DNA from: Acidobacteriota bacterium
GTDB taxonomy: Bacteria; Acidobacteriota; Terriglobia; Bryobacterales; Bryobacteraceae
Reading direction: 5' to 3'
DNA length: 64,000 nucleotides
Assembly (NCBI GenBank): GCA_023436715.1
Contig: JAEZIJ010000242.1
Span: 96,947 to 160,946 of the forward strand
The number at the start of each line of letters is the position of its first letter. The stretch's first letter is position 1. A program made the position numbers and the translations under genes. The notes below the pieces were generated by a model, which was given only the letters and a program-made list of their open reading frames with translations, was not told the origin of the DNA and made no database searches. Below are positions 53,253-62,400 of the stretch, piece by piece.

Positions 53253-53998
53253 GAAAACCATTGATGGCGGGCAACTGGAAGATGTACAAGACCGCCCCCG
53301 AAACAGTTGATTTCTTTGGCGCGTTCCGCCCGCTGGTGGAGAAGTCCGAGCACGCCGATATCGTGATCTGCCCGACGTTCCCGAACCTGGCGGCCGCCGT
53401 GGATGCGACCAAAGGCTCGCGCGTTGAGATCGGCGCGCAGAACATGTTCTGGGCAAAAGAAGGCGCCTACACCGGAGAAGTGTCGGGCCCGATGCTGACC
53501 GCCGTGGGCGCGAAGTGGGTGATCATCGGCCACAGCGAGCGCCGGCAGTACTTCGGCGAGACCGATGAGACGGTGTTGAAGCGCACGCTGGCGGCGCTCG
53601 AGTTCGGGCTGAAGCCGATCGTATGCGTCGGCGAAAAACTCGAAGAGCGCGAAGGCGGCAAGACCGAAGCGCTGCTGGGCACGCAGTTCGCGGACGGAAT
53701 CGCGAAGCTGACGGCGGAGCAGTTTGCGAAGATCGTGATCGCGTACGAGCCGGTTTGGGCCATCGGCACGGGCCGGACGGCGACGCCTGAGATCGCCGAG
53801 GACACGCATCGGTTCATCCGGAGCCGGGTAGAGGCCGTTTACGGGAAGGCAGCGGCGGAAGCCGTCCGCATCCTGTACGGCGGCAGCGTAAAGCCGGACA
53901 ACGTGAAGGCCCTCATGGCGCAGCCGGACATCGACGGCGTGCTGGTAGGCGGCGCGAGCCTGGACGCCGCCGGTTTCAGCAAGATCGTAAATTTCTAA
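53249..53998 (+). CDS. tpiA: Triosephosphate isomerase
   Basis: 249 residues, (beta/alpha)8 barrel interconverting DHAP and GAP. Active-site Lys in MAGNWKMYK, His in IIGHSERR, and Glu in VIAYEPVWAIGTGRTATPE. The phosphate loop is LYGGSVKPDN. The start overlaps the deoB stop (ATGA); last gene of the chain that begins at yebC. Confidence 0.97.
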   Translation: MRKPLMAGNWKMYKTAPETVDFFGAFRPLVEKSEHADIVICPTFPNLAAAVDATKGSRVEIGAQNMFWAKEGAYTGEVSGPMLTAVGAKWVIIGHSERRQYFGETDETVLKRTLAALEFGLKPIVCVGEKLEEREGGKTEALLGTQFADGIAKLTAEQFAKIVIAYEPVWAIGTGRTATPEIAEDTHRFIRSRVEAVYGKAAAEAVRILYGGSVKPDNVKALMAQPDIDGVLVGGASLDAAGFSKIVNF

Positions 53999-54033
53999 GC
54001 GATTCGCGTAGAACCACTGTCACAAGTCCGGCC

Positions 54034-54051
54034 CCGGAGACGTTTCTCCGG
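54034..54051. other. Hairpin between tpiA and the sigma-factor gene
   Basis: ccggaga (54034-54040) and tctccgg (54045-54051) pair perfectly around the loop cgtt, five bases before ATG 54056. Without a U-tract it is not a standard terminator; it could serve as a transcript end for tpiA or hinder translation from the first ATG. Confidence 0.4.
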
Positions 54052-54055
54052 TGAA

Positions 54056-54640
54056 ATGGAACTGACAGGTGAGACGGTCATGATGGCAGGCCAGGGCAAG
54101 ACCGCATGGGCCGAATCCGCCTTTGAACGGGTATTCTCGGAGTACTACGGGCGGATCGTTTCCGTGCTCTTCCGCGTTGTGGGCGACCGCGCGCGGGCCG
54201 AAGAACTGGCCTCGGATACATTCCTGCGGCTCTATCAGCGGCCGCTCGAAGAAGGCGAATACGAGAACCTGGGCGGGTGGCTGTATCGCACGGCCACCCG
54301 CCTCGGGATCGATTCCATGCGGTCCGCCTCGCGCCGAAACCGGTTCGAGCAACAGGCGGGACGCGATCTCGCCGCCACCCCGGATAGCCCCCTCGATGAA
54401 GTGCTTCTTGCCGAGCGCCAGCGGCTTGTACGCGCCGCGCTCACGCGCCTGAAACCAAAACAAGCCCAGATTCTCACGTTACGGAGCAGCGGCCTTTCCT
54501 ACAAGGAGATCGCCGATGTTTTCGGAGTCAAGGTGAACTGCGTCGGCAGGGTGCTGGCGCGGGCGGAGGAGGCGTTTGAAAAAGCGTGGCGCCGCACGGC
54601 TGTCGCGCGGGCGAAGGAGGAAACCAATGTGTATCTCTGA
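54056..54640 (+). CDS. ECF-type RNA polymerase sigma factor
   Basis: 194 residues. Region 2 (FERVFSEYYGRIVSVLFRVVGDRARAEELASDTFLRLYQ) binds core polymerase and the -10. Region 4 (ALTRLKPKQAQILTLRSSGLSYKEIADVFGVKVNCVGRVLARAEEAF) is the helix-turn-helix reading the -35. No extra domain. It overlaps the downstream anti-sigma gene by 14 bases. ATG 54056 or ATGs at 54080/54083 are possible starts. Confidence 0.92.
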   Translation: MELTGETVMMAGQGKTAWAESAFERVFSEYYGRIVSVLFRVVGDRARAEELASDTFLRLYQRPLEEGEYENLGGWLYRTATRLGIDSMRSASRRNRFEQQAGRDLAATPDSPLDEVLLAERQRLVRAALTRLKPKQAQILTLRSSGLSYKEIADVFGVKVNCVGRVLARAEEAFEKAWRRTAVARAKEETNVYL

Positions 54641-55784
54641 TGGTGATCTGCGGGCCAGGCTGGATGGCGAACTGGCCGAAGCCGATGCGCTTGCGGTCGA
54701 AACGCATCTGGGCGAATGCGAGCGGTGCCGCCGTCGCGCGGAGACGATCGCCGCGCGGGCCAGTGCTGTGGGAGCGCTTTTTTCTCGACTCGAGCCGGGG
54801 CCCGCGGACGTTCCGGCCGATTCCGCTGCCGCGCTCGCACGCGTCCGCTCACGGAGCAGGAGCGCTGAGGCCGATCGGGAGTCGTCGTTCGGCCGGCTGT
54901 TCGGACGCCGGTGGGCGCCAGCGTGGGCCGCAGCAGCCGGGGTCGCGCTTGTTGCCCTCTCGATTTCCTCGGGGCCGACGCGCGCGCTGGCTCAACGGCT
55001 GCTCGGAATGCTGCGGGTGAAGGCCGTCGTAGTTGTGCCGATCGAGCGGAACTTCATCGCCGAGGGCAAGGGGAAGATGCTTAGCAACCTTCTGGCCGAC
55101 GCGGTGACGGTGACGAAGGAAGAGAAGCCGCAGACGGTGACAACCAAGGAGGACGCGGCACGGCTGGCGGGCTTCGCGGTCCGGTTGCCTTCGCTGCGAT
55201 CGGACGCGCCGCAACTCGTGGTCGAAGGCGAGCACGCGGTGCAGTTTACGGTGAATCCCAACCGGCTCGATGCATTTCTGAATCTTGCGGGGCGGCCCGA
55301 TCTGCCCATTCCGCAGGATCTGGCAAATGCGAAGATCGCGGTGGATGTGCCCCGGGGCGTGCGCGCGGCCTATGGAAATTGCCCTTCGATGCGGCACGAG
55401 CCCGGGGCTCCGCGCCCGCAGTGGACGGACTGCGTGCTGGTGATACAGGCGCCCACGCCCGTCGTGGTGACCGTGCCTGAACTCAATCTGTCGACGGTGG
55501 CCGAGCTCGGGTTGCAGATCTCCGGCATGAGCGCCCAGGAGGCCCAGGCTTTCGCCAGGACGGTCGATTGGACTTCAACGCTCGCGATTCCGCTGCCGCG
55601 GGACGCCGCCAACTTCGAAACGGTGACGGTGGATGGCGTGCAGGGCGTGCTCATCAGCAACAAGCGCCGCGGCGATTTCCCGCCGGGGTACTCGCTGATC
55701 TGGATCAAGAACGGCATCGTGCACGCGATCAACGGCTTCGGCGATGCAGGCGCGGCCGTGCCGTTGGCGGAGTCGTTGAGTTAA
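54627..55784 (+). CDS. Zinc-finger anti-sigma factor with extracytoplasmic sensor domain
   Basis: 385 residues. The N-terminal HxxxCxxC zinc-binding anti-sigma domain is seen in VETHLGECERCRRRAE. A membrane helix (about 96-113; WAAAAGVALVALSISS) separates it from a ~270-residue outside domain with a repeated Lys/Glu-rich and Pro-rich composition, including FPPGYSLIWIKNGIVHAINGFG. It should hold the sigma factor until an envelope signal arrives. An ideal aaggagg lies before ATG 54627. Confidence 0.9.
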   Translation: MCISDGDLRARLDGELAEADALAVETHLGECERCRRRAETIAARASAVGALFSRLEPGPADVPADSAAALARVRSRSRSAEADRESSFGRLFGRRWAPAWAAAAGVALVALSISSGPTRALAQRLLGMLRVKAVVVVPIERNFIAEGKGKMLSNLLADAVTVTKEEKPQTVTTKEDAARLAGFAVRLPSLRSDAPQLVVEGEHAVQFTVNPNRLDAFLNLAGRPDLPIPQDLANAKIAVDVPRGVRAAYGNCPSMRHEPGAPRPQWTDCVLVIQAPTPVVVTVPELNLSTVAELGLQISGMSAQEAQAFARTVDWTSTLAIPLPRDAANFETVTVDGVQGVLISNKRRGDFPPGYSLIWIKNGIVHAINGFGDAGAAVPLAESLS

Positions 55785-55793
55785 CCTCCTCCC

Positions 55794-56711
55794 ATGCAGG
55801 ATGCGGCGATCGAAACTCGCGATTTGCGGAAACTGTTCGGCTCGAAAGTAGCCGTGAAAGGCCTCACCCTGGAAGTACACCGGGGTGAGGTCTTCGGCTT
55901 TCTGGGGCCGAACGGCGCGGGCAAGAGCACGTCGGTGAAGATGCTGCTCGGCCTGATTGCGCCCACCGGCGGCGCGGCTGACGTTCTGGGGCGGCCGATG
56001 GGCGACGTTGCGACCCGGCGCAGGGTCGGTTTTCTCCCCGAGCACTTCCGGTTTCACGACTGGCTCACCGGGGAGGAGTTCCTGAACCTGCACGGCCGGC
56101 TCTACGACATGCCGCCGGACCTGCTTCGCCGCCGGTCCGGCGATCTACTAGAAATGGTCGGCCTGGCGGATCACCGAACGAAGCGCCTTCGTGATTTCTC
56201 GAAGGGCATGCTGCAACGGATCGGGCTGGCGCAGGCGCTCTTGAACGATCCCGAACTGGTGTTTCTGGATGAACCGACCTCGGGACTGGACCCGGTGGGC
56301 CGCCGCATGGTGCGCGACATCATACGGGACCAGCGCAGCCGTGGTGCGACGGTGTTCCTCAATTCGCACCTGCTATCGGAAGTTGAGATAACGTGCGACC
56401 GCGTGGCGTTCATCAAGCACGGCGAGGTGCTCGATATACGGGAGATGGACAGGCTCGCGCCGGGCGTGTTGAGCGTGTCCGTGCGGGCGCGGAACGTGTG
56501 CGCGGAAGCGCTCGAGGGGCTGAAGCGTTGGGCGGTTGCGGTCCGCGCGGAGGGTGAGCGCCTGTCGCTCGAAGTGGAAAGCGAGGACGTGCTTCCGGAG
56601 ATTCTGAGCTATCTGGTGGCCGGCGGAGCCCGCGTCTACTCGTTCAATTCGGAGCAGGTCTCGCTCGAGGATCTTTTCATACAGATTGTCGGAACGGACG
56701 GTGGGTTGTGA
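55794..56711 (+). CDS. ABC transporter ATP-binding protein (CcmA/ABC-2 export type)
   Basis: 305 residues. Walker A GPNGAGKST, Q-loop VGFLPEHFRF, signature FSKGMLQRIGLAQAL, Walker B LVFLDEPTSGLDPVGRR, and H-loop NSHLL. A C-terminal ~80-residue extension is usual for exporters of the CcmA/NatA family. Together with the following permease it forms an ABC-2-type exporter, in the same operon as the sigma/anti-sigma genes. Confidence 0.93.
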   Translation: MQDAAIETRDLRKLFGSKVAVKGLTLEVHRGEVFGFLGPNGAGKSTSVKMLLGLIAPTGGAADVLGRPMGDVATRRRVGFLPEHFRFHDWLTGEEFLNLHGRLYDMPPDLLRRRSGDLLEMVGLADHRTKRLRDFSKGMLQRIGLAQALLNDPELVFLDEPTSGLDPVGRRMVRDIIRDQRSRGATVFLNSHLLSEVEITCDRVAFIKHGEVLDIREMDRLAPGVLSVSVRARNVCAEALEGLKRWAVAVRAEGERLSLEVESEDVLPEILSYLVAGGARVYSFNSEQVSLEDLFIQIVGTDGGL

Positions 56712-57544
56712 AGGGAATCGGTGTGATTGCGGGCCTGACGTGGCGCGAAGCGCTGCGGCGGCGAATTCTCATGGCCGCGCTCGTGCTGGGGCTGGCCTTT
56801 CTCGCGCTGTACGGGCTGGGCTTGTGGTTGTCGCTCGCCGATACGCCGATGCAGATCCCGAGGAATGCGCTGATCCGGCGCCAGGTGCTGAACGTGCTGC
56901 TCGTGCTGGGGCTGTACGCGGTGAACTGGCTGACGGTGGTCATGACGATTCTGGTGTCGGTGGACACGCTGGCGGGCGAGATCGCCTCGGGCACGATTCA
57001 GGCGGTGGTGACAAAGCCGATTAGCCGTTGGGAAGTCGTGCTGGGAAAGTACGCCGGATTCGCGGGCATGTTGACGCTGTATCTGCTCCTGATGGGCGGC
57101 GGCGTGGTGCTCGAAGCGATCTTCTTTGCCGGACGCCTGCCGGAGAACCTTCTGCGTGTGGGAGCGCTGATGTGGCTCGAGGGCCTGCTGCTGCTGGCCG
57201 TGTCGTTCCGTGCAGGCGCGAGCCTCTCGACTCTGGCCACCGGAGTCCTGGTATTCGGGCTGCACCTGCTCGCGTTTCTGGGCGGATGGATCGAAGAGAT
57301 CGGGTCGCTGGCGCGGAGCCAGACGGCGGTTAACATCGGGGTGATCGCGAGCCTCGTTATGCCGAGCGAGTCGCTTTGGCGGCGCGCGGCGTCGGAGGTT
57401 CAGGGGCCCGTTATCGGCGGCCTCGGGCGGACGCCGTTCAGCGTCAGTTCAGTGCCCAGCGGGTGGATGGTGCTGTACGCCGGGATGTATCTGGCGGCGG
57501 CGCTGTGGTTCGCGGTGCGCCGGTTTTCGCGCCGGGATTTGTAG
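56708..57544 (+). CDS. ABC-2-type transporter permease
   Basis: 278 residues with about six membrane helices. Opening IAGLTWREALRRRILMAALVLGLAFLALYGLGL is typical of ABC-2 permeases, as are DTLAGEIASGTIQAVVTKPISRWEVVLGKYAG. The GTG start at 56708 overlaps the ATPase stop (GTGA). Substrate unknown. It is the last intact gene before the rpoC debris. Confidence 0.9.
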   Translation: MKGIGVIAGLTWREALRRRILMAALVLGLAFLALYGLGLWLSLADTPMQIPRNALIRRQVLNVLLVLGLYAVNWLTVVMTILVSVDTLAGEIASGTIQAVVTKPISRWEVVLGKYAGFAGMLTLYLLLMGGGVVLEAIFFAGRLPENLLRVGALMWLEGLLLLAVSFRAGASLSTLATGVLVFGLHLLAFLGGWIEEIGSLARSQTAVNIGVIASLVMPSESLWRRAASEVQGPVIGGLGRTPFSVSSVPSGWMVLYAGMYLAAALWFAVRRFSRRDL

Positions 57545-57550
57545 TACCTC

Positions 57551-57700
<150 letters not shown>

Positions 57701-57833
57701 GATCCAGGAGATCTGCGGCGCCTTTGTATTTGGGATTATTCCGGTCAAACAAGTCCGAGTTTCGTCATTGCAAGCGTGAAGATCCGGTGATTAAATCATC
57801 CTCGGTTCGTATTCTTTGCACGGAGGATGGTTC

Positions 57834-60245
57834 ATGCGCAGAGCTCGACGACGTTTGACACAGGTCATAGGCGTGGCGGCTGTCTTGCTCACGTTCTTCC
57901 TGTCCGCACGCGCGCAGACCAGCGCAGCCGGAATCGACCCGGAGTTAAGGGAGATGGCCGTCATCTCGTACTTCGTCGAAAAGCACCTATGGCTCATGGA
58001 TACGGGGCTAATTACCGACGCGCAGAATCAGTACGGAATAAGCGGACTAGAGAACGCAGCGATGACGGGAGTTGTCCGTTCTTTGAAGCGGGAACTGGAC
58101 GCCCTACAGGCGGAAGCTCCGAATTATCAGAAGGAAAATCGCGGGCGAGAGTACTTTGAGCGCCGGAAAGGAATCTTGCTGTTTGCCAGGTCTCGCTTGC
58201 AGCAGATCGTCGGATCCCCGGGCTGGCAGAAACTCCAGTCTCACCTGGACGAGATCGGCGCGAGGTTGCGGGGAACTCCGGTGGCAACACCGGAGTCGGA
58301 GAAGGCAGAGGCAAGCCGGGCCGGCGTGGTGTCCACCACAATGATGTGGTCCACATTGGAAATGACGTTCTATCCGGGCGGATTGGGAGGGCGTTCGGAC
58401 TCCTGGCCCGAGGGGCCGGATGCGGCCGACATATGCTCGTATGTCGACGGTGTGAAAGGGTTGCGGGACAGCACTGTCTTCGACGGACCACGGAGTGCCA
58501 GCTCCTGCGGGGGTGGGCGCGCATGGGCGGGGTGGACGCGAGAAAGCCCACCGCGCGGCACATACAAGCACGAGGGAAAGCACAGCTTCTGGGACGGAAG
58601 AACCCGGCAGTCTTGGCCGCCTTTCCCTACGTGGCCTCCAGCCGGCTCCTGCGTTGTACTGGGGTCCCCCGCGCCGTTTGACAGCTACTGCGACCCATCG
58701 AACGGCTACGCGGCTATCTGGAGCCCGGTTGACCTGACGCTCAATGTGGCGGCGCCTATGGAGGTGAATAAGCCCGGTCACCACGTGATCCTCAAGAATT
58801 GTTCCAGCCCTGTGGCGGTAACCGCAGCATTCGTGCCGCCGGTCGCTTCGTACACCACTCCTCCCACGATCACCTGGACCGGCGGAACAGCCGGGCCGGA
58901 TAACCTGCATCGAAATGTCCCGTGTACCAGCTCCGGACTCACGTCGGTAACGGCGAGTGTCGGGGCGAATCTCTCTGCCACGGTGCATGTGCATGTGATT
59001 GACGGCGGCCCGCCGCCAGCATCGAGTCAGGCCACGCTGACCTGGCAGAATATCGGGTCGTTCATATCAGAACGGTTCGGGCATGCGGCGGTCTCGATCG
59101 GTGATCAGGGCGTCACAGCGCCGACATATGATGTCACGGCCGGATTCAGCACGGACCGCTGGGTGTTTCACCTGAACAGCGTGACACATGGCTATAAAAT
59201 CGGCCTCAATTCAAATAACCGGTACAACCTCCCGTATGGGAACCCCCGGCCGTTTCCAATCTCGTCACTCCTGCCAGGCGGGACTTCGATCGTGCAGGCG
59301 CACAGTGCTGCCAGGGCCGATTTGGATACGAGTGCGCTCGTTCCCGCCACAAGCTTCGTCGGTGGGCCGCTAATGAATTACTACTGGGTGCAGAGCGTGG
59401 TTCAGTCTCACGAACAGGCTCACGTGGAGCACTTCTACCAACCGCAGTTTCAGTTCTGGGACCGGCACATGAGGGATTTCGAGACCAACGATGTCGAAGG
59501 CCCTTCCGCCGCGGTTATCTACAATTGCTCCGATCCGAACACGACCAGCGGCGCCGCGGCGACGGCATACAGGCGGTCCGGATGGGATGCGGCGATAGCT
59601 GCAAAGCACACTGCGGCGGATGACCTGGAGCGCCCGAGTGCTGAGCACTATGCATACAGTACAACCAATCCGAATTTCGTTCCCATCTGGAGTGCGATCC
59701 CGACGGGGGGAGCCCCCGTCATAAGTGGAATCAGGCCTGCGTCTGCCACGCCGGGTTCATCAGGTCACATTGAGATCTACGGGCAGGAATTGCACTACAA
59801 TCCAATTGTCAGTCTTGGTGGCACAGGCGTTACGACTTGGCCAATGTACGTCAGCCCCACTCAGCTCAACGTCGGCTACTCCGTGGACGCGGCGGCACCG
59901 ATCGGCCCGCGTTGGCTTTCAGTGGAGACCGACAACGGAACCGCCGGCGATCTCTTCTCGATCGCACGTTCGACGCCAGTGCCGCCTCACATCAACGGAA
60001 TAGATCCGACCGCTGCCGCTCGCGGCAGCAGCGGATATATTGCGATTTATGGAGACCACCTGATCGACGGCTATGGGGTAGTGTCCGTGAGCGGGTCTGG
60101 AGTTTCGGTTACCAACGTGTACGAAAGCACCCTCCAGATCAATGTATCTTACACGATTTCGGCAAACGCCGCGCCAGGCCCGCGCACTCTGACGGTAACG
60201 ACCAGTGCCGGTGTCAGCAACGGTGTTTCGTTTACAGTTCAGTAA
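57834..60245 (+). CDS. Secreted protein with HEXXH motif and two C-terminal IPT/TIG-like repeats
   Basis: 803 residues, start fixed by cggagg seven bases before ATG 57834. A signal peptide (cut near SARAQ) is followed by a helical region with a coiled-coil-like stretch (about 60-130), then a Cys-containing low-complexity region. HEQAHVEH spans residues 526-533 and has the zinc-metallopeptidase form HEXXH, with a further His533. The C-terminus has two tandem beta-sandwich repeats (about 625-715 and 717-803), both opening ISGI/INGI-(R/D)P-A-GSSG-(H/Y)-I-IYG, as in acidobacterial IPT/TIG-type secreted proteins. No database family for the N-terminal part is recognised. Protease activity is inference. 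Confidence 0.75.
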   Translation: MRRARRRLTQVIGVAAVLLTFFLSARAQTSAAGIDPELREMAVISYFVEKHLWLMDTGLITDAQNQYGISGLENAAMTGVVRSLKRELDALQAEAPNYQKENRGREYFERRKGILLFARSRLQQIVGSPGWQKLQSHLDEIGARLRGTPVATPESEKAEASRAGVVSTTMMWSTLEMTFYPGGLGGRSDSWPEGPDAADICSYVDGVKGLRDSTVFDGPRSASSCGGGRAWAGWTRESPPRGTYKHEGKHSFWDGRTRQSWPPFPTWPPAGSCVVLGSPAPFDSYCDPSNGYAAIWSPVDLTLNVAAPMEVNKPGHHVILKNCSSPVAVTAAFVPPVASYTTPPTITWTGGTAGPDNLHRNVPCTSSGLTSVTASVGANLSATVHVHVIDGGPPPASSQATLTWQNIGSFISERFGHAAVSIGDQGVTAPTYDVTAGFSTDRWVFHLNSVTHGYKIGLNSNNRYNLPYGNPRPFPISSLLPGGTSIVQAHSAARADLDTSALVPATSFVGGPLMNYYWVQSVVQSHEQAHVEHFYQPQFQFWDRHMRDFETNDVEGPSAAVIYNCSDPNTTSGAAATAYRRSGWDAAIAAKHTAADDLERPSAEHYAYSTTNPNFVPIWSAIPTGGAPVISGIRPASATPGSSGHIEIYGQELHYNPIVSLGGTGVTTWPMYVSPTQLNVGYSVDAAAPIGPRWLSVETDNGTAGDLFSIARSTPVPPHINGIDPTAAARGSSGYIAIYGDHLIDGYGVVSVSGSGVSVTNVYESTLQINVSYTISANAAPGPRTLTVTTSAGVSNGVSFTVQ

Positions 60246-60262
60246 GGTGGGAGGATACCGCA

Positions 60263-60922
60263 ATGAGAGTGTTTCTGCTTGGATTGAGCCTGGCTGTTGC
60301 TCTTTGCTGGCCACAGACGCAAATCGACGATGCAGAGGAGAGGATGCTCGGCCCGCTGAAAAGAGCCGGGGTGGATCTCGACGACGAGGCTGCACTGATT
60401 CGCGCACTGCACAGGACAGGCGACCTCGGAATGCCGTGTTCGGCTGCCTACGCGCTCGGCAAACTGCCGAAAACGCCTGCCGTTCTCAGCGAGCTCAACG
60501 CCGCCGCGCTGAGTGAGGACGAGATCTTGATGAACTACGCCATCCGCTCTTTGTTGAAACATGGAGATCGGGAGTGGGTTGATGGGGCCGTGGCACGGCT
60601 TCCCAACGTGCGGGAAGACAGGCAGCGCTTGCATTTGGCGGGAGAGCTCGCACGCGTGGGTCGCTTCGACGGGTGGGACATGATCGCAGCGGCCATCGTG
60701 ACCGGACATCTGTGGCAGCGGGAAACCGCCCTGTTGGAGGTAGGCAACTTCCGCGGCATGAAGGACGCTTCGGGCAAGCAGATCGATTTGCTTGCCACGC
60801 TGGATGAACTGGCAATGCGGGCCCCGGAATCGGCTCGATCGGACATCTTCCGTGCCATCGTCCGGATCGGGGTGGAGAACGACCCTGAACTCCAGAGGAA
60901 ACGCCGGTCTGTTGCGAAATAG
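60263..60922 (+). CDS. Small secreted protein with HEAT-like helical pairs
   Basis: 219 residues with a signal peptide (MRVFLLGLSLAVALCWPQ). The body is helical; repeated short helix pairs (SAAYALGKLPKTPAVLSELNAAA, NYAIRSLLKHGDREWVDGAVARL, HLAGELARVGRFDGWDMIAAAI) look like HEAT or Armadillo-type repeats. GTGGGAGG precedes ATG 60263. It starts 17 bases after the HEXXH/TIG gene, so the two are probably co-transcribed; the pair may act together outside the cell. Confidence 0.7.
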   Translation: MRVFLLGLSLAVALCWPQTQIDDAEERMLGPLKRAGVDLDDEAALIRALHRTGDLGMPCSAAYALGKLPKTPAVLSELNAAALSEDEILMNYAIRSLLKHGDREWVDGAVARLPNVREDRQRLHLAGELARVGRFDGWDMIAAAIVTGHLWQRETALLEVGNFRGMKDASGKQIDLLATLDELAMRAPESARSDIFRAIVRIGVENDPELQRKRRSVAK

Positions 60923-60941
60923 CCGAGGTGCAGGGTGCCGC

Positions 60942-61714
60942 TCAGACCACCAGCCTGTTGCGGTACTTCGCGGGGGTGGCCCCGAACGCAAGCCGGAACT
61001 CCGTCGTGAAATGTGTCTGGTGCGAGTACCCCAGCGCAGCCGCAATCTCCTTGACGCTGAGTTCCGGCTTTGCGAGAAGAGCGAGGGCGTTCCGAAGTCT
61101 CACGCTTCGCACTTGATCCTTGAAGGACCGGCCAACCTGCTTTCGAAAAAGCCGGCCCAGATGCTGTGCGGACGTCCTCAGCCTCCCCGCGGTCTGGCGT
61201 AAGGTGAGCGTTGGCGCACCCCGCTGCTCCTCCATCCATCGCAGCGTGCGCCGGACGCGCCAATCGAAGGCGGGCCTGTCGGGCGTGACACTCGCGCTGG
61301 TCGCGGCAACTTCGTTCCACAGCACCCAACGAGAGCGTCAAGGCCGGCCGCGAACAGCTTCAGCTCGAAACACTCCAGGTGTTCCGGGGCGTAAGTGTGG
61401 TGGATCTTCGTCTGTCGCCACACGCGCAGGATCTCCACTTTTGGGCGGGGCACGAATGACAGATAGAGTTCGAGGTCCCGGTGCTGCCTGGATAACGGAT
61501 AGAGCAGCCATTCCCGAAAGACCTGCTCATGCAATCCCCTGAGAAACCGATCGGCCTCCTCTCCCCCCGGGACAGCCGTCAGCGTTCGGTCGGAGTACCG
61601 ATTCGTTTCGGGATCCCGGTACGAAGATAGGCGCACTAAGCGGGCGAATACGCACGGTGCGCATTCAATTCCCTTAAGCCGGGCCGTCACCAAATCACGT
61701 AGGATTGGGTTCAT
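60942..61714 (-). pseudogene. AraC-type transcriptional regulator, frameshifted
   Basis: The 3' half (minus strand) encodes a complete AraC double helix-turn-helix: LTLRQTAGRLRTSAQHLGRLFRKQVGRSFKDQV and LSVKEIAAALGYSHQTHFTTEFRLAFGATPAKYR. The 5' half in another frame, from MNPILRDL at 61714, gives a helical N-terminal domain ending FELKLFAAGLDALVG. The two frames meet around 61325-61340, so one indel breaks the gene. Either decay or a base-calling error would explain this. Weak RBS (caggag directly before the ATG). Confidence 0.72.
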
Positions 61715-61773
61715 CTCCTGACCTATGGTAATTGCCGAGGCCACTTATATCACAACCAAGTAGTCTGGCGTGA

Positions 61774-62345
<572 letters not shown>

Positions 62346-62400
62346 CGGGCGCCTTGCTTCCGTGATATACTCCTGCCGGATATGGGTGGGGGTGCGAGGT

